Source of the DNA: Candidatus Naiadarchaeum limnaeum
Lineage (GTDB): Archaea > Undinarchaeota > Undinarchaeia > Undinarchaeales > Naiadarchaeaceae
Direction of reading: 5' to 3'
DNA length: 52,915 bases
Assembly: GCA_014189685.1 (NCBI GenBank)
Contig: DVAB01000033.1
Coordinates: forward strand, 1 to 52,915
Positions 25,204 through 33,477 of this stretch are shown piece by piece; the first letter of the stretch is position 1; each line of letters begins with the position of its first letter. Under the pieces are notes generated by a model. It was not told the DNA's origin. It did not search any database and was given only the letters and a program-made list of their open reading frames with translations. A program made the position numbers and the translations under genes.

Positions 25204-26148
25204 ATGCGCGTAGCCGTTATAGGTCTCGGGAGTATGGGAGTGAATCATGCAAGAGTTTATTCTACTTTAAAAGCTGTTGAGCTTGTTGCTTGCTCCGATA
25301 TTTCAAAATCTTCTGAGGAAAAGGCAAGGACTTTTGGTGCTAATTTCTATACTGATTACAAAAAAATGCTTTCAAAGGAAAAGCCGGAAATTGTAAGCAT
25401 TTGTGTTCCAACAACACTACACAAAAAAGTTGCTGTTGATTGCCTTAGGCGTGGAATCAATACTTTAGTTGAAAAACCAATTGCCGATTCTGAAAAAAAC
25501 GCAAGCTCAATAATTAACGTTGCTAAAAAAACAGGAGCAAAACTTATGGTCGGGCATCTAGAGCGCTTTAACCCTGTTATAACTGCGATTAAAAATTATA
25601 TTTCTTCAAATGGGGGCAAAATTTTTTCAATAAATATCGAGCGGGTTGGCCCGATTCCCCCTAGAATAAAAGATGTCGGGGTTGTTCTTGATTTAGGAAC
25701 GCATGATATTGATATATCAACTTTTTTAACGAAACAAAAAGTCAAACAAGTTTACTGTACAACAAATTCCTATACCAATCCTTCAAAACACGAGGATTCC
25801 GCTCACATAACGCTAGAGCTTTCAAATGGAATTTCTGTATCGATAACAACAAATTGGCTAACTCCATATAAGCAAAGAACAATACAAGTAATAACAGATA
25901 AAAGTGTTATACATGGAAATCTGCAAACTCAGGAACTTGTTGAATTCACAAAAAATGGAAATTCTTATACAAACAATAATCTACCTGTTGAAAAAACCGA
26001 ACCACTTTCTCTTGAGATAAAAGAATTTGTAAATTCAATTAAGAAGAATAGTGTTCCTCCTATAACAGGAGAAGATGGTTCGTATGCCTTAAAAATCGCG
26101 CAGCTTTGCTTGAAAAGTGCAAAAGAAAAACGTGCGATTAAAGTATAG
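25204..26148 (+). CDS. Gfo/Idh/MocA oxidoreductase (nucleotide-sugar dehydrogenase, WbpB/WlbA-like)
   Basis: 314 aa. Rossmann motif VIGLGSMGVNHARVY (about 5-19), VPTTLHKKVAVD near 75, the Glu-Lys-Pro signature in LVEKPIAD (about 95-102), and DLGTHDIDI (about 161-169) with the usual catalytic His/Asp. Followed closely by a hexapeptide acetyltransferase, the same pair as in pathways to UDP-2,3-diacetamido-2,3-dideoxy uronic acid (WbpB/WbpD in Pseudomonas, MMP0350/0351 in Methanococcus). Proposed reaction: oxidation of UDP-GlcNAcA at C3. Family sure, substrate inferred. Confidence 0.85.
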   Translation: MRVAVIGLGSMGVNHARVYSTLKAVELVACSDISKSSEEKARTFGANFYTDYKKMLSKEKPEIVSICVPTTLHKKVAVDCLRRGINTLVEKPIADSEKNASSIINVAKKTGAKLMVGHLERFNPVITAIKNYISSNGGKIFSINIERVGPIPPRIKDVGVVLDLGTHDIDISTFLTKQKVKQVYCTTNSYTNPSKHEDSAHITLELSNGISVSITTNWLTPYKQRTIQVITDKSVIHGNLQTQELVEFTKNGNSYTNNNLPVEKTEPLSLEIKEFVNSIKKNSVPPITGEDGSYALKIAQLCLKSAKEKRAIKV

Positions 26149-26195
26149 GTTGCCTCAATTTGCCGCAGGCAGATTGCGAATTTCACAAACTTTCA

Positions 26196-26732
26196 ATGGA
26201 ATCAGAAATACATCCAACTGCAAAAATCGGGAAAAATTGTGCAATAAGGAGCGGCGCAATTATATATCACAATGTTGTTCTGGGGGATAATGTTCGCACA
26301 GGCCATAGAGTTCTAATTCGAGAGAATACTAAAGTTGGAAATAATACATTGATCGGAACAAATGTTGTAATTGAGGGTGATTGTGTAATTGGAAATAATG
26401 TTAGCTTACAGTCAAATGTCTATATTCCCAAAAACTGTTTAATTGAGGATTTTGCTTTTCTTGGGCCAAATGTTGTTATTACGAATGATAAATATCCAAT
26501 TAGAGAAAAGCTTTCTCACTCTCAATTAAAGGGCGCAATAATTAGAAAAGGCGCATCCATCGGAGCTAATTCCACAATTCTTCCTGGAGTTGAGATTGGT
26601 CAGGGCGCAATGATAGGCGCTGGCTCAGTAGTAACTAGAGACGTTTCTCCGTGGATAATTGTTGCAGGAAATCCTGCTAAAAAAATAAAAAAAGTTCCAA
26701 AAAAACTTCGAGTTTTAAACAAAATTTTATGA
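26196..26732 (+). CDS. Hexapeptide-repeat acetyltransferase (WbpD-like)
   Basis: 178 aa from the ATG at 26196; an in-frame TTG at 26160 adds 12 residues unlike the family. Repeated hexapeptides (IGKNCAIRSG, VGNNTLIGTN, IGNNVSLQSN, IGANSTILPG, IGQGAMIGAG) build a left-handed beta helix. The loop FLGPNVVITNDKYPI holds the Asn/Asp residues used in WbpD/WlbB to bind the amino sugar. Likely acetylates UDP-GlcNAc3NA to the diacetamido uronic acid, using the product of the preceding dehydrogenase and an aminotransferase such as that at 37670. Overlaps the next start by four bases. Confidence 0.85.
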   Translation: MESEIHPTAKIGKNCAIRSGAIIYHNVVLGDNVRTGHRVLIRENTKVGNNTLIGTNVVIEGDCVIGNNVSLQSNVYIPKNCLIEDFAFLGPNVVITNDKYPIREKLSHSQLKGAIIRKGASIGANSTILPGVEIGQGAMIGAGSVVTRDVSPWIIVAGNPAKKIKKVPKKLRVLNKIL

Positions 26733-27436
26733 AAAAACCAAAACACTTTTCAATAATAATTCCTGCGCATAACGAAGAGCGTCGCATAAAGCGAACTTTG
26801 GAACGTTTTTACAAGTTTTTTTCTAAAAAATATAAGATAGAAATTATTGTCGTTTGTGATGGCAATAGTGATAAAACAGAGTCGATTGTTCAAGAGTTTG
26901 CGGCGAAAAGAAAAAATATAAAACTTTTAACTTTCCCGACTCGTCTAGGAAAGGGCGGCGGAATCTTAAAAGGAATAAAAGCTGCGCGTGGTGATATAAT
27001 TGGATACGTTGATGCTGACTCTGCTACACGCCCCCAAGATTATAATAAAATTTTTCAAACGCTTATTACTAAAAATCTAGATGGGGCTGTTGCATCCCGC
27101 TATTTGAAGGAGTCAAAAATATTGATTGAGCAACCTCTTTATAGAATATTTCTCAGCCGCGGCTGGAATTTAATTGTCCACACCTTATTTCAAATCCCTT
27201 TTACAGACACTCAATGCGGAGCAAAAATTTTTACTGCTAAGGCGCTTGAATTTGTAGTTCCAAAAATGGAAACCTATGGCTTTGAATTTGATGTTGAACT
27301 TTTGTGGAGGATGCAGAGATCTGGATTCAGAATAAATGAGGTCCCTATAACATGGGAGCACAAAGAACAATCAAAATTTGTAGTTTCAGATATAATTGGG
27401 ATGCTAATAAGGCTTATAAGAGTTAGGCTCTCCTAA
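26729..27436 (+). CDS. Family 2 glycosyltransferase (dolichyl-phosphate glucosyltransferase-like)
   Basis: 235 aa, GT-A fold without membrane helices. SIIIPAHNEERRI at the start, GNSDKT (about 46-51), LGKGGGILKGIKAARGDIIGYVDADSA (about 72-98) with the metal-binding D-A-D, and FTDTQCGAKIF (about 151-161), the hallmark of Dpm1/Alg5-like enzymes that move a sugar from a nucleotide to dolichyl phosphate. C-terminal MQRSGFRINEVPITWEH also fits. It would supply or start a lipid-linked sugar for AglB. Confidence 0.88.
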   Translation: MKKPKHFSIIIPAHNEERRIKRTLERFYKFFSKKYKIEIIVVCDGNSDKTESIVQEFAAKRKNIKLLTFPTRLGKGGGILKGIKAARGDIIGYVDADSATRPQDYNKIFQTLITKNLDGAVASRYLKESKILIEQPLYRIFLSRGWNLIVHTLFQIPFTDTQCGAKIFTAKALEFVVPKMETYGFEFDVELLWRMQRSGFRINEVPITWEHKEQSKFVVSDIIGMLIRLIRVRLS

Positions 27437-27444
27437 CCATAGGA

Positions 27445-27479
27445 AAACATATATAAACTTTTAATACACATTAAAAGTT
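27445..27479 (+). promoter_or_regulatory. Promoter with inverted repeat identical to that of tes
   Basis: TATA-like CATATATAAAC at 27448-27458 is followed by AACTTTTAA (27456-27464) and TTAAAAGTT (27471-27479), a perfect 9-6-9 inverted repeat ending two bases before the ATG at 27482. Arms and spacing equal those upstream of tes (8843-8866). Position over the expected start of a leaderless transcript suggests repression. Confidence 0.6.
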
Positions 27480-27481
27480 CT

Positions 27482-28942
27482 ATGAGCTCAGATATTGTTT
27501 TAGTCTACCCACGAACCGGATTTGATATAAAAACAGTCTCTTTAGAACTCCCGCTAGCTGTTTTGGCAGCTGCTACTTTTGTTGATAGAGATGGATACAA
27601 AGTAAAAATAATTGATCAAAGAATGGACCCTGATTGGGAAAAAACTCTGCGCTCAGAGCTTAAAAACGGAACTTTATTTGTAGGGCTATCTTCAATTACA
27701 GGAGATCAGATTCACTATTGCCTCGATGCAGCGAAAATAATTCGCGAAGTAAATCCTGATTTGCCAATTGTTTGGGGTGGAATACATCCAACGCTACTCC
27801 CAATTCAAACAGTAGAGAGCGAATATGTTGATCTTGTTGTAAAAGGTGAAGGAGAGCAGCCGCTTTTGGATATTGCAAATATCTTGAATAAAGGAGAAAA
27901 CGGACAGAAATTAAAGGATATTCGCGGAGTAACAGCGAAAGTTGATGGAAAAATTTACAATAATCCTGAGGCCCCGAACTTAAATGTTGAAGAGCTTCCA
28001 TTCCTACCTTACCATTTGCTTGATATGAAAGAATATATCAAAGCATTCGGCGGAGCGGTTTCATTCCTTGCAAGCAGGGGCTGCCCGTTCCAATGCACTT
28101 ACTGCTGCAATCCATTTCTCTCCCAGAGGAGATGGAGAATGATGTCTCCAAAAAAGACATTGGAGGAACTTGAATTCATTCGCTCAAAGTGGCACTTTGA
28201 CAAAGTTAAGTTTAATGACGAACACTTTTTTGTTGACAAGAACAGAGTTTACGGAATTGCCGAGGGAATAAACGATCAGTATAGCTGGGAAGCGCAAACA
28301 CGATTGGACACAGTTGCGTACATTGATTATGAAAAACTGAGCAAAACCGGCCTGTATCAAATTCAACCAGGCCTTGAATCAGGAAACCCAAGAATTCTAA
28401 AACTGATTAAAAAAGAAGTGACACTTGAAAATATAATTCGTTATAATAAGATGCTCGCACACACAGGAATTGTTTGCACCTACAACTTTATGACCGGATT
28501 TCCAACAGAAACTATTGGCGAGATTAAAGAAACAATCCGCATGTCCTTAAAACTTTTGGATGATAATCCAAACTCTGAAATAGCTGCTTTCTATATTTTT
28601 ACTCCATATCCAGGAACAGAGGCTTATGATTTGGCATTAGAAAATGGGTTTAGACCTCCAACAACTCTTGAAGGGTGGAGCAAATTCTCAAGGCAGCAGT
28701 TATTAACTCCGTGGATTCAGGATAAGAGAGAATTAATGGAAAATTTAGCAATAACTTCTAAATTTGTTGACCAGAGAAGAATCGCGCGTTTGTTTGCAAA
28801 AACCTGGATTCCAAAATTTGTTCCAAAGTTGCTTGGAAAATTATACAGGCATCGCTGGGATCGCGAGAACTTTAAAATGACTTGGGATATAAAGTTACTA
28901 GAGTGGGTGATTGAGAAGAGAGTAAATATATTCACAAATTGA
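27482..28942 (+). CDS. B12-binding-domain radical SAM protein
   Basis: 486 aa. Residues 1-150 are a cobalamin-binding-like domain (PRTGFD, LAAATFVDRDGYKVKIIDQ, VGLSSITGDQ, VWGGIHPTLLP, VVKGEGEQPLLD). The radical SAM motif is C-x3-C-x2-C in RGCPFQCTYCCNPF (about 197-210). The domain resembles the BchE/lipid- or glycan-modifying class that methylates or rearranges unreactive carbons. C-terminal 400-486 is basic and helical, probably membrane- or substrate-binding. In a glycan gene run and with a tes-like operator, its substrate may be an isoprenoid lipid or a lipid-linked sugar; this is inference. Confidence 0.85.
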   Translation: MSSDIVLVYPRTGFDIKTVSLELPLAVLAAATFVDRDGYKVKIIDQRMDPDWEKTLRSELKNGTLFVGLSSITGDQIHYCLDAAKIIREVNPDLPIVWGGIHPTLLPIQTVESEYVDLVVKGEGEQPLLDIANILNKGENGQKLKDIRGVTAKVDGKIYNNPEAPNLNVEELPFLPYHLLDMKEYIKAFGGAVSFLASRGCPFQCTYCCNPFLSQRRWRMMSPKKTLEELEFIRSKWHFDKVKFNDEHFFVDKNRVYGIAEGINDQYSWEAQTRLDTVAYIDYEKLSKTGLYQIQPGLESGNPRILKLIKKEVTLENIIRYNKMLAHTGIVCTYNFMTGFPTETIGEIKETIRMSLKLLDDNPNSEIAAFYIFTPYPGTEAYDLALENGFRPPTTLEGWSKFSRQQLLTPWIQDKRELMENLAITSKFVDQRRIARLFAKTWIPKFVPKLLGKLYRHRWDRENFKMTWDIKLLEWVIEKRVNIFTN

Positions 28943-29057
28943 TTTCTGCATATCTTGCATTCTGAGCTTTCTATCGATAAAACCTGTCTTGATAAACCTT
29001 AAATATGCTCCCTCACATTTATGTTTTTCTCAATAAGAGCATGGGGACTGCATTAAA

Positions 29058-30083
29058 ATGGCAGAAGCAATTATTACAAAAAAATGTATAGTTACCGGGG
29101 GGGCAGGTTTTATAGGATCTCATATAGTTGACCGTTTATTAAAAGATGGGCATACTGTTACAGTTCTTGATAACTTTTCCTCAGGTCGCAAAGAGAACTT
29201 AGCACATCACAAAGGAAACAAGAGATTAAAAGTTGTTAATGTTGATATTGCTGACTTTAATAAAATTAAAAAATACTTTAAAGGAATTGACTGGGTTTTT
29301 CATTTGGCTGCACTTGCAGATATCGTTCCCTCAATAAAAGAGCCATTAAAATATCACCACTCAAATGTTGCTGGGACTGTTTCTGTTCTTGAGGCCTCTC
29401 GTCTAAACAATATAAAACGATTTCTCTACGCAGGCTCGGCCTCCTACTATGGAATTCCAGACAATTACCCTACGCCTGAAACAGCTGAAATAAGAATAGA
29501 GTACCCCTATGCTCTTACAAAATATCTAGGGGAATTAGCTGTATTACACTGGGGCAAGGTTTATGGTCTGCCTGTTGTCTCGCTCAGAATGTTTAATGTC
29601 TATGGTCCAAGATCAAGAACAAGCGGAGCTTATGGGGCTGTTTTTGGTGTATTCTTAGCGCAAAAACTTGCAGAAAAGCCTTTTACTGTTATTGGAAATG
29701 GGGCGCAAACAAGAGATTTTACTTTTGTAACTGATTGTGTTGAGGCATTTATTTTAGCAGCAAAGTCTAATATTCAAAATGAGGTGTTCAATGTCAGCGT
29801 AGGAGAGGGCCACAGTGTTAATGAAATAATTGAGTTGCTTGGGGGTGGAGAGGTTGTTCACCTTCCAAAAAGGCCAGGGGAGCCAGACAAAACATTGTCT
29901 GATAGTTCTAAAATAAAGAGAATGCTTGGGTGGGCCCCTAAAGTTAAATTTGAGGACGGAGTTAAGATAATGTTGGCTAATATAAATTACTGGAAAAACG
30001 CCCCTGTTTGGGATGAAAACTCAATTTCAAAGGCAACAGCAGAGTGGTTCCAGTACTTAGGCAAGAAAAAATTATCCCAATAA
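29058..30083 (+). CDS. NAD-dependent nucleotide-sugar epimerase (extended SDR)
   Basis: 341 aa. NAD site TGGAGFIGSH (about 13-22), DNFSSG (about 37-42), FHLAALADIVPS, catalytic Ser and Y-x3-K in YPYALTKYLGE (about 151-161), NVYGPR and the C-terminal GWAPK. Resembles UDP-glucose/UDP-GlcNAc 4-epimerase or UDP-glucuronate 4-epimerase. A TATA-like AACCTTAAATATG lies at 28996-29008. Followed after 12 bases by a GT39-type membrane glycosyltransferase, so both probably serve the surface glycan. Confidence 0.88.
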   Translation: MAEAIITKKCIVTGGAGFIGSHIVDRLLKDGHTVTVLDNFSSGRKENLAHHKGNKRLKVVNVDIADFNKIKKYFKGIDWVFHLAALADIVPSIKEPLKYHHSNVAGTVSVLEASRLNNIKRFLYAGSASYYGIPDNYPTPETAEIRIEYPYALTKYLGELAVLHWGKVYGLPVVSLRMFNVYGPRSRTSGAYGAVFGVFLAQKLAEKPFTVIGNGAQTRDFTFVTDCVEAFILAAKSNIQNEVFNVSVGEGHSVNEIIELLGGGEVVHLPKRPGEPDKTLSDSSKIKRMLGWAPKVKFEDGVKIMLANINYWKNAPVWDENSISKATAEWFQYLGKKKLSQ

Positions 30084-30095
30084 CAATGATGTGCG

Positions 30096-31700
30096 ATGGA
30101 CCTGAAAAGCAGAAATTTCCAAATATTGTTGCTGATTATAATCTTAGGCATATCCCTGCGGCTTTATGGCCTTGGCACCGCAAGCATAAAAGCTGATGAA
30201 GGAGGAACAATTTTCCTCTCAGAGCGGTCGATATATCAAATAATTACCTCTGCAGAAGATGTACAGCCCCCCTTTTTCTATGCCGTATTACATTTTTGGA
30301 TAGCATTAGTTGGAAAAAGCGAATTTATGCTGCGGCTGCTCCCTGCAATTTTTTCCATTTTAACAATTCCCCTTGCCTATAAGCTCGGAAAAATTTTGTT
30401 TAATGAGGATGTTGGATTATTTTCTGCGTTTGTCTTTTCAGTTTCACAAGCAAATATAAGATTTGCTCAAAATTTGCGCAATTATTCTTTGGTAACCTTT
30501 TTTGTGCTGCTCTCAATTTACTTTTTCTATCAGTATTTAAGCAATCCGAACAAAAAATATCTTATTTTATTTGTAGTGAGCTCAGTGATTTCTGTTTATT
30601 CCCATTATTTTGCAGGTTTTGTTTTAGTCGCCCAAGTCTTATATCTGTTAATTTATTACAAAAAATATCGGGAATCTTTTGTTAAACTTTCTATTGCATT
30701 TATTGCTATTTTTGTCCTTCTATCCCCCTTAGCTACAATGTTTTTTTGGCAGGCATCAATAGAAACAAATCTTGAAAAGGCTATGTTTGAAAAAGATTCA
30801 CTTACCGATATTTCTTTAACTGCTCTAAATCAAAATAATATATTCGTTCGCATTTCTTTATTTTTTTATCACTTCAGTGTTGGGTTCCTGGAATTCAATT
30901 TGCAAAGCCCGTTTTTTGTTGCAATACTTTTTTTGGCCATAATTGTCTATGCAACTTTCTTTTTCACTGCACTTAGGTCTCTTCTACAACAAAGCAAGGA
31001 AAAACTAATGCTTCTTTTACTAATCCTAATTGTCCCAACTGCCCTCCTCTCTGTTCTCTGGCTCTCAAAAATTATAGTTCCATTAGCATATACAAGATAT
31101 CTTCTCTATATTTCTCCAATCTATTACACCATAATTGGAGTGGGTCTTTTCACTGGAATTAGTCAGCTCGAATCCTTAAAATCTAACTTATTAAAAAAAT
31201 CTGTTTTAGTTATCTTTATAGTTCTTATTTTATCTTTTAATTCAGTCTCGCTTTTGGTTTATTATGATTCTGATCCTAAAAAAGAGGACTGGCGCTCTGC
31301 AGTTTCTCTAATTAATAGCAAATCAAATGGCAATGAGGTTATTGGTATTTACTCCGGAGCCTATACTTTTAATTTGAAAAGTTATTTGCTTAAAGATCTT
31401 GAAATTTATACTCTGCCTGAAAACTTTAATATTCGCGGTGCCACTTTATCAAAAATTCTTTATAGTTCCTTTAACCCAATTAACGAGTCTAACAGTTGCA
31501 ATATTCTAAATCTTTTAGACGAGAGTAAAACTGGAATATGGTATGTGCACGCTGCTCCAACATCTCCTTCTGATAAAGATTTGATTAAAAAATGCCTAGA
31601 TTCAAATTTAAAACTCGCCGATTCTTTTGAAAATTCATATACAAATTCACGTGGCACAGTAATTAAGGATCTTTTAGTTTATCACTATGTTGTTAAATAA
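30096..31700 (+). CDS. GT39/ArnT-like membrane glycosyltransferase
   Basis: 534 aa with a dozen hydrophobic helices (about 8-370) and a C-terminal extracytoplasmic domain. The first loop has ADEGG near residue 34, giving the Asp-Glu pair typical of PMT/ArnT GT-C enzymes, followed by QPPFFYAVLHFWI. YSHYFAG near 169 and RFAQNLRNYS near 127 also match. These enzymes use polyprenyl-phosphate sugars outside the membrane and modify proteins, glycans or lipids. Lys/Asn-rich, low-complexity AT codon use is typical of the window. The exact acceptor is unknown. Confidence 0.85.
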   Translation: MDLKSRNFQILLLIIILGISLRLYGLGTASIKADEGGTIFLSERSIYQIITSAEDVQPPFFYAVLHFWIALVGKSEFMLRLLPAIFSILTIPLAYKLGKILFNEDVGLFSAFVFSVSQANIRFAQNLRNYSLVTFFVLLSIYFFYQYLSNPNKKYLILFVVSSVISVYSHYFAGFVLVAQVLYLLIYYKKYRESFVKLSIAFIAIFVLLSPLATMFFWQASIETNLEKAMFEKDSLTDISLTALNQNNIFVRISLFFYHFSVGFLEFNLQSPFFVAILFLAIIVYATFFFTALRSLLQQSKEKLMLLLLILIVPTALLSVLWLSKIIVPLAYTRYLLYISPIYYTIIGVGLFTGISQLESLKSNLLKKSVLVIFIVLILSFNSVSLLVYYDSDPKKEDWRSAVSLINSKSNGNEVIGIYSGAYTFNLKSYLLKDLEIYTLPENFNIRGATLSKILYSSFNPINESNSCNILNLLDESKTGIWYVHAAPTSPSDKDLIKKCLDSNLKLADSFENSYTNSRGTVIKDLLVYHYVVK

Positions 31701-31720
31701 ATGTAAGTTTTTAATGGCAG

Positions 31721-31764
31721 TATATGATAGTATTTAAATACTTTATCATACTTAGTATGATAAT
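31721..31764 (+). promoter_or_regulatory. Palindromic operator/promoter of the RHH-nucleotidyltransferase gene
   Basis: Three heptamer half-sites: TATGATA (31723-31729), TATCATA (31744-31750, opposite direction) and TATGATA (31756-31762). The last two form the 19-base palindrome TATCATAC-TTA-GTATGATA ending two bases before the ATG. Between the first two lies AGTATTTAAATACT (31729-31742), a perfect 14-base palindrome holding the TATA box 25-30 bases before the ATG. So binding sites flank TATA and cover the start. RHH proteins bind such repeats; autoregulation is inferred. Confidence 0.65.
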
Positions 31765-32598
31765 ATGCCCAAGGATAGAATTACCATTACTCTTGAGAAA
31801 GAGCTATTAAAAAAGCTTGATACTCTCGTTGATGGCCGGGATATTAGAAGCAGATCGCATGCAATAGAGCGAGCGCTTTTTAGCCATTTAGAAGAGGGTA
31901 AAGTAAAACAAGCTTTGATTTTAGCCGGAGGAGAAGGCACTCGATTGCGGCCATTTACTTATGAGATTCCCAAACCCCTTATTCCAATAAAAGGAAAACC
32001 AATGCTTGAGCATATTATAAACCACCTTTTAGCCTATGGGGTAAAGAATTTTATACTGTCTGTCGGTTATATGTCTGAAAAAATAATTTCGCACTTTGGC
32101 GATGGAAAAAAACTTGGGGTCCATATAGATTATGTAATTGAAAAAGAAAGGCTAGGAACAGCAGGCCCGCTAAGACTTGCAAAAGATCTTTTGGAAGAAG
32201 ATTTTCTAATGTTAAACGGTGATATTCTTTCAAGGGTAAATATCACAGAATTTTTCGCGCATCATCAAAAAATGAATGGTCTCGGAACTATTGTTTTAGT
32301 TGCCGTTAATGATCCCTCAAAATATGGGACAGTCGATCTGTATGGAAACAAAATAATGAAATTTGTTGAAAAGCCAAAAAAAAGCAAAGTGGTTTCAAAC
32401 CTAGTGAATGGTGGAATTTACCTTCTTAAATCCGATATAATTGACTATGTTCCAAAAAAAGGATTTTCAATGATTGAAAAGGATGTTTTTCCCAAATTAG
32501 CGCAAGAAGAGAAGCTCTATGGCTATATCTACACAGGGCCGTGGTATGATTTAGGCACTATAGAAAGTTATGGGCAGGCAATTAAAAATTGGAGCTGA
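31765..32598 (+). CDS. RHH DNA-binding domain fused to sugar-1-phosphate nucleotidyltransferase
   Basis: 277 aa. Residues 1-46 are a ribbon-helix-helix domain: beta strand RITITLEKEL, helix LLKKLDTLVDG, then RSRSHAIERALFSHLEE. Residues 48-277 are a complete nucleotidyltransferase: ALILAGGEGTRLRPFT (50-65), IPKPLIPIKGKPM with Lys70, LNGDIL near 151-156 with metal-binding Asp, VEKPKKS near 197, and GPWYDLGT near the end. It should make an NDP-sugar from sugar 1-phosphate. The fusion is not a frame accident: the link is in frame and both parts are intact. It may be an enzyme that senses substrate and controls its own gene, or the RHH may only give dimers. Confidence 0.88.
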   Translation: MPKDRITITLEKELLKKLDTLVDGRDIRSRSHAIERALFSHLEEGKVKQALILAGGEGTRLRPFTYEIPKPLIPIKGKPMLEHIINHLLAYGVKNFILSVGYMSEKIISHFGDGKKLGVHIDYVIEKERLGTAGPLRLAKDLLEEDFLMLNGDILSRVNITEFFAHHQKMNGLGTIVLVAVNDPSKYGTVDLYGNKIMKFVEKPKKSKVVSNLVNGGIYLLKSDIIDYVPKKGFSMIEKDVFPKLAQEEKLYGYIYTGPWYDLGTIESYGQAIKNWS

Positions 32599-32610
32599 AA
32601 CGCTAAATGT

Positions 32611-33477
32611 TTATTTTAAGTAACTCTCAAGGATTTTTTTAGATTCAAGAATTTCCTTTATGCTCAAATTTCCACTTTCAAGGGTCATCGGAACTTTTCC
32701 AGCTTTCTTGCGCACAATTTTTTCTAAAAACCAGCTATCCTTTCTTATATTCTGATGCGTATCCGCATTTCCATCGTTCTCATGCAAATGTAAGCCAAGT
32801 ATGTGGTCGTATAGTGTATTAATAAAAATCTCTTTATTAAACTTATACCACTTTGATGCAACGTTCAAATGCCCCACATCCAGGAGCACTCCAAATTCAT
32901 TGAATTCATTCAGTTCACGAAACATTGTCTCAAATTCATCCGGTTTTTGCATTAACAAATAATCTCCAACAAACCCTGCTTGTGTTGAGCTTGAAGTGTT
33001 ATTTTCAACAGCAAAATTTACTCCTTTTTCCTCAGCGTACGGAATTATTTCTCTTAAAGAGCTGATAAAAATTTCATAAGACCTCTCATATGGCAATGGA
33101 GTTCCGCTGAACTTAAACCCTTTATCAGGATCAAGTATAAACCCTGCGTGAATTGCATAAAATCTTGATCCAAGTGTTTCACAAAGGTCAAGCGCAGTTT
33201 TTGCATGATCAATGCTCTTCTCCCTTATATTTTCATTTGGCGAAGCCAAGTTTAAAATTAAGTTATCCTCTCTCGGCGGGAAATAATTGTGCACAACAAA
33301 TTTAACTTTATTAGAATTCTGAAATTCACTTACTTTTTTCTCAATATTTGGAGTATATAGATGCGAAGATCCAAGCTCAATATTTTTTATTCCTGATTCC
33401 ACATATTTCTCTAGCGTTTTAAACAAATCCCTGCCGCCTCTTAAACAAGAAGTCGAAATATAAACAAGTTCTTTCAT
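32611..33477 (-). CDS. TIM-barrel sugar isomerase/epimerase (AP endonuclease 2 family)
   Basis: 288 aa xylose-isomerase-like barrel. IELGSSHLY near 34, KFVVHNYFPP (about 59-68), FYAIHAGFI (about 106-114), FAVENNT (about 150-156), LLDVGHLNVA (about 195-204), LGLHLHEN (about 224-231) and MTLES near 266 supply the expected His, Glu and Asp metal ligands around the barrel. Last gene of the 17-gene minus-strand operon, overlapping the NeuD-like gene by four bases. Such genes travel with nonulosonic acid sets; the substrate is not known. See the finding about the missing 2-epimerase. Confidence 0.82.
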   Translation of the reverse strand: MKELVYISTSCLRGGRDLFKTLEKYVESGIKNIELGSSHLYTPNIEKKVSEFQNSNKVKFVVHNYFPPREDNLILNLASPNENIREKSIDHAKTALDLCETLGSRFYAIHAGFILDPDKGFKFSGTPLPYERSYEIFISSLREIIPYAEEKGVNFAVENNTSSSTQAGFVGDYLLMQKPDEFETMFRELNEFNEFGVLLDVGHLNVASKWYKFNKEIFINTLYDHILGLHLHENDGNADTHQNIRKDSWFLEKIVRKKAGKVPMTLESGNLSIKEILESKKILESYLK

